Shown piece after piece: positions 1 through 8,369 of a stretch of 64,000 nt of DNA. The position numbers were made by a program, and so were the translations under genes. The notes beneath the pieces are model-generated. The model did no database searches and was not told where the DNA came from. It saw only the letters and a list, made by a program, of their open reading frames with translations. This DNA is from Lysinibacillus sphaericus OT4b.31 (GTDB taxonomy: Bacteria > Bacillota > Bacilli > Bacillales_A > Planococcaceae), in assembly GCF_000392615.1 (NCBI RefSeq), contig NZ_KB933407.1, forward strand, positions 20,866-84,865, written 5' to 3'. Every line of letters begins with the position of its first letter. Position 1 is the first letter of the stretch.

Positions 1-41
1 CAAGGATTTTAGGGGATAATTATCGAAATAATATTGAAACT

Positions 42-70
42 GAGCAAACGGAAAGTTGCTCTTACTTTTT
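42..70 (+). terminator. possible rho-independent terminator
   Basis: GAGCAA at 42-47 pairs with TTGCTC at 56-61, followed by a T run at 66-70. It would end transcription entering from outside the window. The stem is short, so confidence is modest. Confidence 0.35.
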
Positions 71-106
71 GAATAATAGGGCTGAGCTTGTTGAGGGAAG
101 TGTCAA

Positions 107-436
107 ATGAAAAATTTTTTGATTGTTACGTAGTCGTTGCGTTACTTGCGCCATTTTGTACAGTCTATATCAAAAAACAAATATGAAAAAAGAATCGAAA
201 ACTATTTGATAGAAGACATGTCTTATCAGAAGAAAGCTAGACAGTCTATTGAATGCAAATGGTACCTTGCAGGGCTTCCAAGTTATTGGATAAACGTTAT
301 TTTTTCGGATGAACCATATGTCGTCTATGTTTATTTTGTTCATGATAAAGACCATGTAGGGCAATTTGAGCATTACACAATTGATGGCACAACTCTTACG
401 ACAGAACAATTAAAACACTTTAAGCCTTACGAATAA
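107..436 (+). pseudogene. small DUF3139-like membrane-anchored protein, broken N-terminus
   Basis: From ATG 107 the frame reads MKNFLIVT and then hits TAG at 131. The next frame from 130 to about 185 reads VVVALLAPFCTVYIK, a good single membrane segment, and the original frame then resumes with KNKYEKRIENYL and runs to 436. One base lost near 128-130 and one A gained in the A6 run near 170-175 explain this exactly. The soluble part (about 85 residues, with a DEP motif and a Y/V-rich strand) resembles the small DUF3139 proteins of Bacilli. A shorter TTG-started frame (137-436) exists but lacks the anchor and any clear ribosome site. Either a recent pseudogene or two sequencing errors; function unknown. 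Confidence 0.55.
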
Positions 437-534
437 ATTTGGGTTATTAGAAATGAAAGCGTATGTGAGCATGAAAGCTTGAATACGCTTATTAATTAAT
501 AGCTGTGAAAAATGCATTGTAGGTTGAAGCGATG

Positions 535-687
535 TTTACCCCGCACGAACAGTTAGTAAGACGCTCACCTCAAGTGGGAAGGTGAACATTAAGTAGGTGG
601 TCGATGTACTGACCGTAAAAGCCCAATTGCTCCAACTACCAATCAGTGGGGCCAAAGAAAATCCCTACTGATTGAAGTTTCACTTCA
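535..687. repeat. ~154-bp structured interspersed repeat, copy 1
   Basis: This is a diverged copy of the element found in tandem at 1660-1969. It contains the paired blocks CACCT...AGGTGG and a second hairpin, CAATCAGTGGGG with a complementary CCCTACTGATTG, and ends in GAAGTTTCACTT. It ends directly at the stop codon of the minus-strand gene at 688, so it probably forms that gene's 3' untranslated RNA. In size and stem-loop style it resembles bcr1 of the Bacillus cereus group; that comparison is from memory. Confidence 0.7.
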
Positions 688-1554
688 CTAATCGTTCCAA
701 TGAGAGGGTCGCTTCAAATGACCGGGCAATATTGTTTTGCTATTGCCTTTAGCAGAGTTAATTTGCATTTGCGTAAGAAACATACTTGTAGATAGATTTG
801 CACCGCTTAACTCGGCATCTCGTAAATCTGCACCAATAAAATCGACGCCTCGTAAATCCGTATTTTGCAAATTCGCGGCAATTAGATAGGCTCCTCGAAG
901 GTCAGTCGCTGTCAAATTTTTGCCCTTGAGGTTTTTCCCAACCCAATCGACCCCTCTAAAATTGTATTTTCGCTTATTTTTATCTTCACAAGCCTTAGCC
1001 ATTACGCCAAGCCGTATTTGTTCACTTGTTGCTAAAAGCAATGCATTGACGGGCATTCGGTATTTCATAATATCAATGACTAACAGTGTATCAGCATCTT
1101 GCCTTGTTAGTTGCTGTAGTTGCGCTAATTGGCTGTTTAGTTTTTCAGATAAGGAACTTGATACCTCATAAGACAATGCCTCTGCCAAATACGCAATCAT
1201 TTCATATAACTGTTCCATAATTGGAAATACACGAAACATTTTTGCGGCAACTTGCGGGTTTTTTCGCCAGTCTTGTCCACCAAATGTAGTTTGAGAAACC
1301 ATTTGTCCAGCGCCTAAACAATCAAATACGGTACAACCCTTAAAGCCTTTTTCTCTTAGACTACTGTGAATGTGACAGCTATAATCTGCCTGCAAATTTT
1401 GGCAAGGTGTGCCCGCTGCCTTATTCATGGCAAAATCACTAGATGCCACAATATTGAGCGCCGTGCAACAAAGGCCAAAGCAGTTCTGACAATCTGCTTG
1501 TAAGCTCTCTCTCATCTTTTTCGCTGTGTTACCTTTAATTTTTTCGCCAAACAT
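688..1554 (-). CDS. pentapeptide-repeat protein with cysteine-rich N-terminus
   Basis: 288 aa. The N-terminal ~90 residues hold clustered cysteines (CQNCFGLCC, a later C-x6-C-x-H stretch and FDCLGAG), suggesting a metal-binding or disulfide-rich module. A helical middle follows. Residues ~195-265 are pentapeptide repeats of the A(D/N)Lxx type (LRGAYLIAANLQNTDLRG), which fold as a right-handed beta-helix. The start at 1554 has AGAGGGGA upstream. The gene is monocistronic and flanked on both sides by copies of the 154-bp repeat. Members of this architecture are uncharacterised. No nucleic-acid or membrane motif is seen, so no function is proposed. Confidence 0.8.
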   Translation of the reverse strand: MFGEKIKGNTAKKMRESLQADCQNCFGLCCTALNIVASSDFAMNKAAGTPCQNLQADYSCHIHSSLREKGFKGCTVFDCLGAGQMVSQTTFGGQDWRKNPQVAAKMFRVFPIMEQLYEMIAYLAEALSYEVSSSLSEKLNSQLAQLQQLTRQDADTLLVIDIMKYRMPVNALLLATSEQIRLGVMAKACEDKNKRKYNFRGVDWVGKNLKGKNLTATDLRGAYLIAANLQNTDLRGVDFIGADLRDAELSGANLSTSMFLTQMQINSAKGNSKTILPGHLKRPSHWND

Positions 1555-1659
1555 AATTGTTTCCCCTCTTAACGAATAACTGAAAATAGGATGCTATTTT
1601 TATTTAATTTTACATGACTTTTATTAAAATAACTAAAATTTATGCTGTCAAAAATGAAA

Positions 1660-1816
1660 TTTATCCCGCAATAACGGTCAGTAAGACGCCCACCTCAAGT
1701 GGAAAGATGAGAACGAATCAACTAGGTGGTCTATCAACTGACCGTAAAAGCCCGATTGGTTCAACTAACAATCAGTGGGATGAAGAAAAACCCCACTGAT
1801 TGAAGTTTCACTTTAT
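1660..1816. repeat. ~154-bp structured interspersed repeat, copy 2
   Basis: Begins TTTATCCCGCAATAACGGTC and ends with ACTGATTGAAGTTTCACTTT. Outer stem CGGTCAG/CTGACCG encloses CCACCT/AGGTGG, followed by a separate hairpin CAATCAGTGGG/CCCCACTGATTG. TTTAT occurs at both ends and is shared with the next copy, which could be a target duplication or the unit boundary. Confidence 0.8.
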
Positions 1817-1969
1817 CCCGCAATAACGGTCAGTAAGACGTCCACCTCAAGTGGAAAGATGAGAACGAATCAACTAGGTGGTCGATCAACTGACCGTAAA
1901 AGCCCGATTGGTTCAACTAACAATCAGTGGGGATGAAGAAAACCCCCACTGATTGAAGTTTCACTTTAT
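1812..1969. repeat. ~154-bp structured interspersed repeat, copy 3 (tandem)
   Basis: A near-identical tandem copy of the preceding unit, offset by about 154 bp, with only a few substitutions (for example CCCACC to TCCACC). The high identity points to recent duplication. It lies between the pentapeptide gene and the PadR operator and ends in TTTCACTTTAT. Confidence 0.8.
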
Positions 1970-1990
1970 GCCAATGTTTAATTTGAAATA

Positions 1991-2043
1991 ATATGTCGCG
2001 CTGTGATATAGTCGAGATACGATATAGTCACAGTGCGACATAT
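1991..2043. promoter_or_regulatory. PadR operator/promoter palindrome
   Basis: An imperfect inverted repeat, ATATGTCGCGCTGTGA against TCACAGTGCGACATAT, with GATATAGT direct repeats in the loop. It lies immediately upstream of the PadR-family gene and runs into its ribosome site. PadR proteins bind ATGT/ACAT dyads over their own promoters, so autoregulation of the padR-DUF2812 operon is the natural reading. Confidence 0.7.
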
Positions 2044-2056
2044 GGAGGTAAACAAA

Positions 2057-2380
2057 TTGGAAAAGTTATTAAAAAAATATGTACCGATGACTGAAACCGC
2101 ATTTTATATATTATTATCTCTTACAGAGCCACGTCATGGGTATGGCATTATCAAACGCGTAGAAGAATTAACGAACGGTCGTATAAAGCTTGGCTCAGGC
2201 ACCATATACGGTACGCTAACTAAAATGCAACAGGATGGAATGATTTCAGTCTTTGCGGATGAACGTAGAAAAACCATCTATGAAGTAACGGCAATTGGCA
2301 AGCAAGTGATGCAGGCTGAAATGATGCGTTTAAAGGAAGTACATGCGCATGTATTACGCTTTGAGGGGGATTTTAGGTGA
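2057..2380 (+). CDS. PadR-family transcriptional regulator
   Basis: 107 aa from TTG 2057, chosen because GGAGG at 2044-2048 sits 8 bases upstream; an upstream in-frame GTG at 2033 would begin inside the operator. The winged-helix core is clear (AFYILLSLTEPRHGYGI, GSGTIYGTLTKMQQDGMI, RRKTIYEVTAIG), followed by a short C-terminal dimerisation helix, as in the small PadR subfamily. PadR regulators repress neighbouring membrane-protein or transporter genes in response to small molecules. It overlaps the next gene by 4 bp, so the pair is one operon, probably repressed by binding the palindrome at 1991-2043. Confidence 0.9.
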   Translation: MEKLLKKYVPMTETAFYILLSLTEPRHGYGIIKRVEELTNGRIKLGSGTIYGTLTKMQQDGMISVFADERRKTIYEVTAIGKQVMQAEMMRLKEVHAHVLRFEGDFR

Positions 2381-3483
2381 AGAGGATGAAATGGCTGTGG
2401 AGCTATGAGATTGATAAAACTGAAAAATGGCTAACGGATATGGCGAGCCGGGGCTATCATTTGCGTGATTTTAATGCGGTGACACGTATGTTTACCTTTG
2501 AAGAGGGGGAACCAAGAGCAGTAGCATATGCGATTCGTTTGGATAAAAATATGTTACCCAATGCTTTGGAACAGGCGGGATGGCAGATAGTAGCGTCTTC
2601 GAGTCGATGGCAATTTGTAAAAAATGAGCAAACGACCGAGGCTCCTGTCTATCCATCTCGGGAAACCATTGTAAAACGAGCTAGAATGCATACGTATTTA
2701 TTTATCCTATTAGGCATATTTTTTGTTACAGCACAGTTGAATATAATTTTAATAACTGCAATCATGTCAAATGTGATTGGCGGTATAAACTGGTGGTCGA
2801 TTGCTATACCTCTTGCTATTATTACACTTTTTATTTGCTTATCAATTTATGTGTATAGGGCATACCGAAAGTTTGAAAAGCAAGAAATGGATATGACTGT
2901 TCCTGACATAGGCAGCGGGCGAAAGGTGCGGAAAATGAAACTTGGCTGGATGTATTTGCCGCTGCAAACGAAGGAATGGCTCGAGGAACAAGCACGACTT
3001 GGATTAGAGTTAGAACGTGTGACTACAGCTATTTTTACATTTCGTGAAACGGGAAGCAAATGCATTGCTTATGAAGTTAGCTTTGAGCCAAAGGTTGATA
3101 GTAGCTTCTTTACCATTCATAAGGAAATGGGCTGGCAGTTAAAGTTTGCATCCAACATCACATGGCTCCATTATTCGATTTGGGCAATGCCATATGAAAA
3201 AGGAGAGAATACACCGGCATTGACCTATGATCCTAAAGAGAAGATTCGTGGTATGAAAAAAGCATTATATATGAGCGCAGGCATCGGGGGTTATTTGCTA
3301 CTATTTCTTGGTTTTTCTTTATATACGAATTTTTATAGAATGGCAGACTCCTTTTTTGAATGGTCGATTGACGGTGTATTACGTGTGCTGTTAATTTTAT
3401 GTGTGGCATTATGGGCAACAATACTTTCTAGAACAATAATTGGCTATTTTAAAGAATTGAAAATGATCAAAGCAGGACTGTAA
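2377..3483 (+). CDS. DUF2812 membrane protein (two tandem DUF2812 units)
   Basis: 368 aa. Residues 1-90 and ~185-270 are two related DUF2812 soluble units (the first starts KWLWSYEIDKTEKWL, the second KLGWMYLPLQTKEWL); each is followed by a pair of hydrophobic helices (~105-160 and ~290-355). GTG 2377 overlaps the padR stop and has GAGGGGGA 6 bases upstream; ATG 2386 is the alternative. DUF2812 proteins almost always follow a PadR repressor, and this pair matches that layout. The role is unknown; a membrane stress or signal-sensing function is only a guess. Confidence 0.85.
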   Translation: MKRMKWLWSYEIDKTEKWLTDMASRGYHLRDFNAVTRMFTFEEGEPRAVAYAIRLDKNMLPNALEQAGWQIVASSSRWQFVKNEQTTEAPVYPSRETIVKRARMHTYLFILLGIFFVTAQLNIILITAIMSNVIGGINWWSIAIPLAIITLFICLSIYVYRAYRKFEKQEMDMTVPDIGSGRKVRKMKLGWMYLPLQTKEWLEEQARLGLELERVTTAIFTFRETGSKCIAYEVSFEPKVDSSFFTIHKEMGWQLKFASNITWLHYSIWAMPYEKGENTPALTYDPKEKIRGMKKALYMSAGIGGYLLLFLGFSLYTNFYRMADSFFEWSIDGVLRVLLILCVALWATILSRTIIGYFKELKMIKAGL

Positions 3484-3512
3484 ATAGGGAATATAGAGGA
3501 AAGAGTGATGGG

Positions 3513-4370
3513 ATGCTACAGGTCAATGTGGAGAATGCGAGTTTAATATTAGAGGGAGGTACGTTTCGCACGTTGTTTACATCGGGCGTTCTAGATGCCT
3601 TTTTAGAGCATGACATTATGATGCCTTATGTCGTAGCAATTTCGGCAGGCGCCATCAATGCATGCTCTTATGTATCACAGCAAAAGGAACGTTCCTTACG
3701 TGTATTGATGGATTATCGTCATGATAAGCGTTATATGGGCTTGAAAAATTTTCTCAAAGAGAAGAGTCTATTTGGCTTAGATTTTGCTTATAATGTGATT
3801 CCTAATCAGTTAGATATTTTTGATTGGGCGACGTACCAGCAATATCAAGGGAAATTACTTTTTGGTGTAACGAATGCAACGACGGGGCAAGTGGAGTATA
3901 TGGATGCTCGTGAAATGGATCGACAATGTACGATGTTGCGTGCTACTTGTGCCATTCCCATCCTATTTCCGGAAATAAAATTAAATGATACTGCCTATTA
4001 TGATGGTGGATTAGCAGAGCCTATACCGATTCAGCATGGTATTGAGAGAGGCTTTGATAAACATGTGCTTGTGTTAACGCGACCAAAGGGTTATCGAAAA
4101 AAGCTAGATAGGCAAAGCAAGTGGGCAATGCGATTGCTTGCGAAACGTTATCCTAATTTAGTGAAAAGTATGGAGAAGCGGGCTGATCATTATAATGCCT
4201 CATTGGCGCGCTGTGAGCAGCTAGAGGAGGAAGGTCGGGCATTTATATTTCGACCTACTGAAGCATTAAATAGCTTTGAGAAAGATACTACACAAATGCG
4301 TTCCAATTATGAAATGGGTTATGAACAAGCTTTGCAGCAAATGGCAGCACTGAAGCAATTTTTAAAATAA
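3513..4370 (+). CDS. patatin-like phospholipase family protein
   Basis: 285 aa, cytosolic, no signal peptide. The oxyanion loop lies at LEGGTFRTLFTSG (residues 13-25). The nucleophile is Ser44 in AISAG, where the first Gly of the usual GxSxG is Ala. The catalytic Asp164 is in YYDGG. This matches the bacterial YjjU/RssA-type patatins, which use a Ser-Asp dyad to hydrolyse acyl esters. GAGGAAAG precedes the ATG. It lies 30 bp downstream of the DUF2812 gene and may be cotranscribed. It ends before a strong terminator at 4440. The physiological substrate is unknown. Confidence 0.85.
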   Translation: MLQVNVENASLILEGGTFRTLFTSGVLDAFLEHDIMMPYVVAISAGAINACSYVSQQKERSLRVLMDYRHDKRYMGLKNFLKEKSLFGLDFAYNVIPNQLDIFDWATYQQYQGKLLFGVTNATTGQVEYMDAREMDRQCTMLRATCAIPILFPEIKLNDTAYYDGGLAEPIPIQHGIERGFDKHVLVLTRPKGYRKKLDRQSKWAMRLLAKRYPNLVKSMEKRADHYNASLARCEQLEEEGRAFIFRPTEALNSFEKDTTQMRSNYEMGYEQALQQMAALKQFLK

Positions 4371-4439
4371 CGGTTGCCATGTACTAACAGCAAGTAAATG
4401 TCAACTTGCCTATTTCAAATGCCATAGTAAAGGGTCGAA

Positions 4440-4475
4440 GGAAGAGCACTGTTTTTTAGGCTCTTCCTTTTTCCT
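4440..4475 (+). terminator. rho-independent terminator
   Basis: GGAAGAGC and GCTCTTCC form an 8-bp stem around a T-rich loop, followed by TTTTTCCTTTCTTT. It closes the padR-DUF2812-patatin group. Confidence 0.75.
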
Positions 4476-4500
4476 TTCTTTGGCTATTGCAAATTATTTC

Positions 4501-4534
4501 GTCATAGTGTAATATGTTTCTAGTACACTATGAC
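4501..4534. promoter_or_regulatory. YtrA-type GntR operator palindrome
   Basis: A perfect 10-bp inverted repeat, GTCATAGTGT...ACACTATGAC, with 14 bp between the arms, directly before the first gene of an operon that encodes a YtrA-type GntR regulator. YtrA-family repressors bind such dyads over their own operons. A -10-like TAATAT lies between the arms. Confidence 0.75.
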
Positions 4535-4548
4535 ACGAGGTGTTTTCA

Positions 4549-5328
4549 TTGAAAAAATTTTCAGGTCTGATGAAGAAGGAATGGGTACTTTATAGAGGGA
4601 GGCTTTTTTTCACAATCATTGGAGGCCTTGCGCTTTCGCTCGTAGTTCCCTATTTATTGCTACGTCTTGGAGACGGTTTTACAACGGCGCATCAACAATT
4701 ATTCTTTCTCTTCACGATACTTGTATTAATGCTGGGTAACTTTTATGCCGTATTACAGTTTTTCACGAGTATGCTTTTTGATTTAAAGGCGAAAGAAATG
4801 TGGCTCCATTCAACGAGTTCCATAGCGCAACTGGTTGGTGTAAAAATTATTTTCACATTAACCGGGTATGCAATATTCAATCTACTCTTTACGTCGCTCG
4901 CGCTTTATTTTGTAAGAGAAAATTATGTGGCAACTTTTGGGGAAGTCCTATTGTTACTGTTCCTCATTGTAGGAATGATTGTGATGTTCCAATTTGTTTT
5001 GTTTGTGATACTCCTACTCTTCTTAGCATTTTATCTACAAATGAAGCATTTTATAGGCCGTTTTGCCATCGTTATTGCCATTCCTGCGTTTTTCTTGAGT
5101 ATGGATGTATGGTTCCGATTTACAGAGAGTGAATTTTATGATAAAATCTTCCAGTTCGGTGAAATTCGAATTAGTCGATTGGAACAATATTTACCAAAAG
5201 CTGAAGTGCCAACCATGCAAATTGAACTGGGCTCGTTGTACTTTGTGGAAGAATTCTTTTTTATCATCGTACTTGCACTCCTTTTTATCGTAGCGACAAA
5301 GTGGCTTGAGAAGGTGGTATTGCGATGA
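4549..5328 (+). CDS. ABC-2-type multi-span membrane protein
   Basis: 259 aa from TTG 4549, supported by GAGGTG at 4537-4542; GTG 4540 is an alternative 3 codons earlier. About six hydrophobic segments with few charged loops, and an N-terminal KKEW as in ABC-2 permeases. It is the first gene of the operon and overlaps the GntR gene by 4 bp. In YtrA-type operons the regulator, ATPase and permease are made together, so this is probably the permease partner of the ATPase at 5692. Substrate unknown; homologous systems respond to cell-wall antibiotics. Confidence 0.75.
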   Translation: MKKFSGLMKKEWVLYRGRLFFTIIGGLALSLVVPYLLLRLGDGFTTAHQQLFFLFTILVLMLGNFYAVLQFFTSMLFDLKAKEMWLHSTSSIAQLVGVKIIFTLTGYAIFNLLFTSLALYFVRENYVATFGEVLLLLFLIVGMIVMFQFVLFVILLLFLAFYLQMKHFIGRFAIVIAIPAFFLSMDVWFRFTESEFYDKIFQFGEIRISRLEQYLPKAEVPTMQIELGSLYFVEEFFFIIVLALLFIVATKWLEKVVLR

Positions 5329-5681
5329 CATTGGATTTTTCGCGTGACAAACCAATTTATAGCCAGCTCGTAGATCGTATATGTGGTGATATTCTGAAAG
5401 GGAAGTTATTACTTGGGGACCGACTGCCTTCTGTTCGAGAATATGCTGTGGAAACGGGCGTGAATGTTAATACCGTACAACGTGTGTATAAGGAGTTGGA
5501 AGCGATGGATTTAACGGAAACTAAACGCGGTCAGGGGACATTTATTACAACCAATGAAGAGCGAATAGTAGAACTACGAGAAGATATGAAAAATTTATTA
5601 GCACAAAATTTTTTGATTTCCATTGAAGCACTTGGGTTTTCAAGGGAAGAAATGCTCGTTGTTTTACAAAAGAAATCGTGA
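5325..5681 (+). CDS. GntR-family regulator, YtrA subfamily
   Basis: 118 aa. Residues 1-75 form the GntR winged helix (PIYSQLVDRI, GDRLPSVREYA, VNVNTVQRVYKELE, RGQGTFIT), followed by only ~40 residues of helix. That short C-terminus is diagnostic of the YtrA subfamily, which dimerises but has no large effector domain. The ATG overlaps the stop of the upstream permease gene. Such proteins repress their own ABC-transporter operon, and the palindrome at 4501-4534 is the likely site. Confidence 0.9.
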   Translation: MTLDFSRDKPIYSQLVDRICGDILKGKLLLGDRLPSVREYAVETGVNVNTVQRVYKELEAMDLTETKRGQGTFITTNEERIVELREDMKNLLAQNFLISIEALGFSREEMLVVLQKKS

Positions 5682-5691
5682 GGTGAAATAA

Positions 5692-6387
5692 ATGTTACAG
5701 TTATCCAATGTTTCTTTCCGTTATTTAAAAAAGCCTATTATTCAAGACGTGACTTTTTCTTTTCCTACTGGGCAAATCATCGGGCTTGTTGGTGAAAATG
5801 GCAGTGGAAAATCGACGTTATTGAAAGTTTTGACAGGTTTGTTGCTGCCATCGAGTGGGGAAGTACTGTTGAATGGGCAATCTGTTACGCGCAGAAGTGC
5901 TGATCAGATTGCGTATTTGCCAGACACCGATTTGTTTTTTGATTTTTATACGGGCGAGCAGCTATTGCAGCACTACGCCTCGCAGTTTGAAGATTTTTCC
6001 TACGATAAGGCCTGTATCGTTGCACAATTTTTGCATGTTGATATGGATACCAAGTTAAGGAATTTATCCAAAGGCAACCGAGGACGAATGAAAATGGCGG
6101 CAACGCTTGGCCGAGAGGTGCCGTATTATGTGATGGATGAACCATTCGCTGGTCTTGACCCAATTGTTCGTGAAGAGCTGATCAAAGGGCTGATCCAATT
6201 TACAGATATTGAACACCAAACCATTATTTTATCGACACATGAAGTATACGAAGTTGAACCAATTTTAGATCAAATCATCCTTTTGCAAAATGGCGCTATA
6301 CTTGCGCATGATGAAGTGGAGACTATTCGAGATGTCACGAATAAGGATGCACTTCAATGGATGAAAACGTACTATAGGAAAGGGTGA
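5692..6387 (+). CDS. ABC transporter ATP-binding protein
   Basis: 231 aa. Walker A is GENGSGKST (residues 34-42), the signature is degenerate (LSKGNRGRMK in place of LSGGQ), Walker B is YYVMDEP and the H-loop is LSTHE. It lies 10 bp after the GntR gene, the YtrB-like arrangement. It probably powers the membrane protein at 4549, while the next ATPase/permease pair forms a second transporter in the same operon. Confidence 0.88.
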   Translation: MLQLSNVSFRYLKKPIIQDVTFSFPTGQIIGLVGENGSGKSTLLKVLTGLLLPSSGEVLLNGQSVTRRSADQIAYLPDTDLFFDFYTGEQLLQHYASQFEDFSYDKACIVAQFLHVDMDTKLRNLSKGNRGRMKMAATLGREVPYYVMDEPFAGLDPIVREELIKGLIQFTDIEHQTIILSTHEVYEVEPILDQIILLQNGAILAHDEVETIRDVTNKDALQWMKTYYRKG

Positions 6388-6392
6388 AATCC

Positions 6393-7313
6393 ATGCAACA
6401 ACCAATTGTCCAACTACAAAACTTATCAAAAACCATAAAAGGTAAGCAATTGATTCACAATTTAAATATCGATTTATATCCAGGGCAGATTACTGGATTT
6501 TTAGGACCAAATGGAGCAGGGAAGACGACAACGATTCGGATGATGACCGGACTCATGCATCCATCAGAAGGAAAAGTCATTATCGATGGCCAATCTTTAC
6601 AAGAGCATTATGAGGAAGCTATTAGTAAGGTTGGCGTCATTGTAGAAAATCCCGAAATGTATAAATATATGACGGGTTATAAAAACTTACTGCATTTTGC
6701 ACGAATGCATAAAAACGTGTCAAAAGCGCGTATTGATGAAGTCATAACTCAAGTCGGATTAGAAAACCGCATTCATGAAAAAGTATCGACGTATTCACTT
6801 GGGATGCGTCAACGCCTGGGCTTAGCACAGGCACTTTTACACCGACCAAAATTTTTAATATTAGATGAGCCAACAAATGGCCTTGATCCTGCAGGGATTC
6901 GAGAGTTTCGTATGTATTTACGTAAAATTGCAACGGAAGATGGCGTGTCTGTTTTTGTATCGAGCCATTTACTGTCAGAAATTGAGCTTATGTGTGATCG
7001 CGTAGCCGTTATTCAAAATGGACAATTAATTGACATACGTGAAATAAATAATGAAACAGCTTCATTTTATTATATTGAGGCAACACCAAGTGAACAGGTT
7101 ACAGCACAGTTACAAAAACTGGATTACAGCTTTACGGTTGACAATAATGGTGTCGTAGTGGAAATAAAGAAAGAAGACATTCCTAACCTTATGACACAGT
7201 TCGTAAATGAAGGTATTCAGCTATTTGCTGTACAACCACATCAAAAAACATTAGAAGATCAATTCTTGGAAATGACAGGAGGTGGGCAAATTGTTGAAGC
7301 TAATTCAAAATGA
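6393..7313 (+). CDS. ABC transporter ATP-binding protein, BcrA-like
   Basis: 306 aa from ATG 6393, preceded by AAAGGGTGA; GTG 6384, overlapping the previous stop, is the alternative. Walker A is GPNGAGKTT, signature YSLGMRQRLGLA, Walker B FLILDEPTNGLDP. The ~80-residue C-terminal extension after the H-loop is typical of BcrA/NatA-type drug and peptide exporters. It overlaps the permease gene by 23 bp, implying tight coupling. The likely role is self-protection against a membrane or cell-wall antibiotic; the substrate is not evident. Confidence 0.88.
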   Translation: MQQPIVQLQNLSKTIKGKQLIHNLNIDLYPGQITGFLGPNGAGKTTTIRMMTGLMHPSEGKVIIDGQSLQEHYEEAISKVGVIVENPEMYKYMTGYKNLLHFARMHKNVSKARIDEVITQVGLENRIHEKVSTYSLGMRQRLGLAQALLHRPKFLILDEPTNGLDPAGIREFRMYLRKIATEDGVSVFVSSHLLSEIELMCDRVAVIQNGQLIDIREINNETASFYYIEATPSEQVTAQLQKLDYSFTVDNNGVVVEIKKEDIPNLMTQFVNEGIQLFAVQPHQKTLEDQFLEMTGGGQIVEANSK

Positions 7314-8229
7314 ATGGATGAAATTATGGCATAAAAAAGGAACTTGGGCGATGGTCGCGCTGTTAATCGTTGTGATTATTGGACCAGGTATCATGATGAA
7401 GTATTATGAATCAAAGACTGCAGAAGACTTGTCATGGCAAGAAAATGAACAACAAACGATTTCAAATTATAAAGAATCCCTAACAAATGAAGAACTTACT
7501 GTAGAAGATAAAAAATATTTCGAAGAGCAAATTGCCCTTTCTGAATACCGTTTAGCAAATGATGTACCAAATCAAACGGAAGGAAGCCTCGAAAGTTTTA
7601 TGTCCTTTACTAGCAGTATGCTGACTTTAGTGACATTATTTACAGTGATTACGGCAGCGAGTATCGTATCGAGTGAGTTCTCAACAGGTACGATTAAAAT
7701 GCTGTTAACACGTCCGATGACTCGCGCAAAAATATTAACCTCTAAATTAGTTACTACTTTCCTATTTGGACTATTTTTATTCTTAGTGAATGTCATTGTC
7801 AGTGCAATTGTAGGCTTTGTGCTATTTGGTGTAGCAACGGGCACGGAGTTAGAAATGGTGGATGGTCAAATTGTTGAAAAAGCAGTATGGGGCGATCTAG
7901 CTTATCATTATTTACTGTCTGCTGGTGACTTTGTCATGTCTACCTTGTTTGCCTTCTTAATTGGCTCTGTCTTCCGTTCAAGCTCATTAGCAATCGGCCT
8001 AACAATGTTTTTATCATTTACGGGTACAATGATTGTCATGTTCTTAAGTAAATATGAAATTGTGAAATACGTGTGGTTAACACATTCGAATTTAACGCAG
8101 TATGAAACAGGTGGTTTAATGATAGAGGGTATCACAATGCCATTCTCTCTTACTATACTCGCTATCTACGCAGTGATTTTCCTTGTGATTAGCTACTTGT
8201 CATTTATGAAACGTGATGTAACAGCATAA
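7291..8229 (+). CDS. ABC-2 family transporter permease
   Basis: 312 aa from TTG 7291, supported by AGGAGG at 7277-7282; GTG 7282 is also in frame. It starts with a cytoplasmic helix and one membrane span, then a ~90-residue charged extracytoplasmic stretch (residues ~40-105), then five further spans, including the ABC-2 motif EFSTGTIKMLLTRP. This is the layout of permeases pairing with BcrA-type ATPases. It overlaps the ATPase gene at 6393 and is last in the operon, followed by a strong terminator. Confidence 0.87.
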   Translation: MLKLIQNEWMKLWHKKGTWAMVALLIVVIIGPGIMMKYYESKTAEDLSWQENEQQTISNYKESLTNEELTVEDKKYFEEQIALSEYRLANDVPNQTEGSLESFMSFTSSMLTLVTLFTVITAASIVSSEFSTGTIKMLLTRPMTRAKILTSKLVTTFLFGLFLFLVNVIVSAIVGFVLFGVATGTELEMVDGQIVEKAVWGDLAYHYLLSAGDFVMSTLFAFLIGSVFRSSSLAIGLTMFLSFTGTMIVMFLSKYEIVKYVWLTHSNLTQYETGGLMIEGITMPFSLTILAIYAVIFLVISYLSFMKRDVTA

Positions 8230-8234
8230 AAAAG

Positions 8235-8274
8235 ACGCGGTATGAAAATGGTGATTTTCATACCGCGTTTTTTT
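8235..8274 (+). terminator. rho-independent terminator
   Basis: ACGCGGTATGAAAAT pairs perfectly with ATTTTCATACCGCGT (15 bp), followed by T7. It ends the GntR/ABC operon. Confidence 0.9.
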
Positions 8275-8369
8275 GTAATGAAGACGGAGAGGAGATAAAT
8301 GCGGGTATTACAGTGCTTGCCGCGGGTAATTCAGATTAATCCGCAGACCTTGAGTTACGCGACAGTATA

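Noticed and set aside
1614..1799. 61-codon frame in repeat copy 2
   Set aside because: Lies inside the structured repeat and has no ribosome site.
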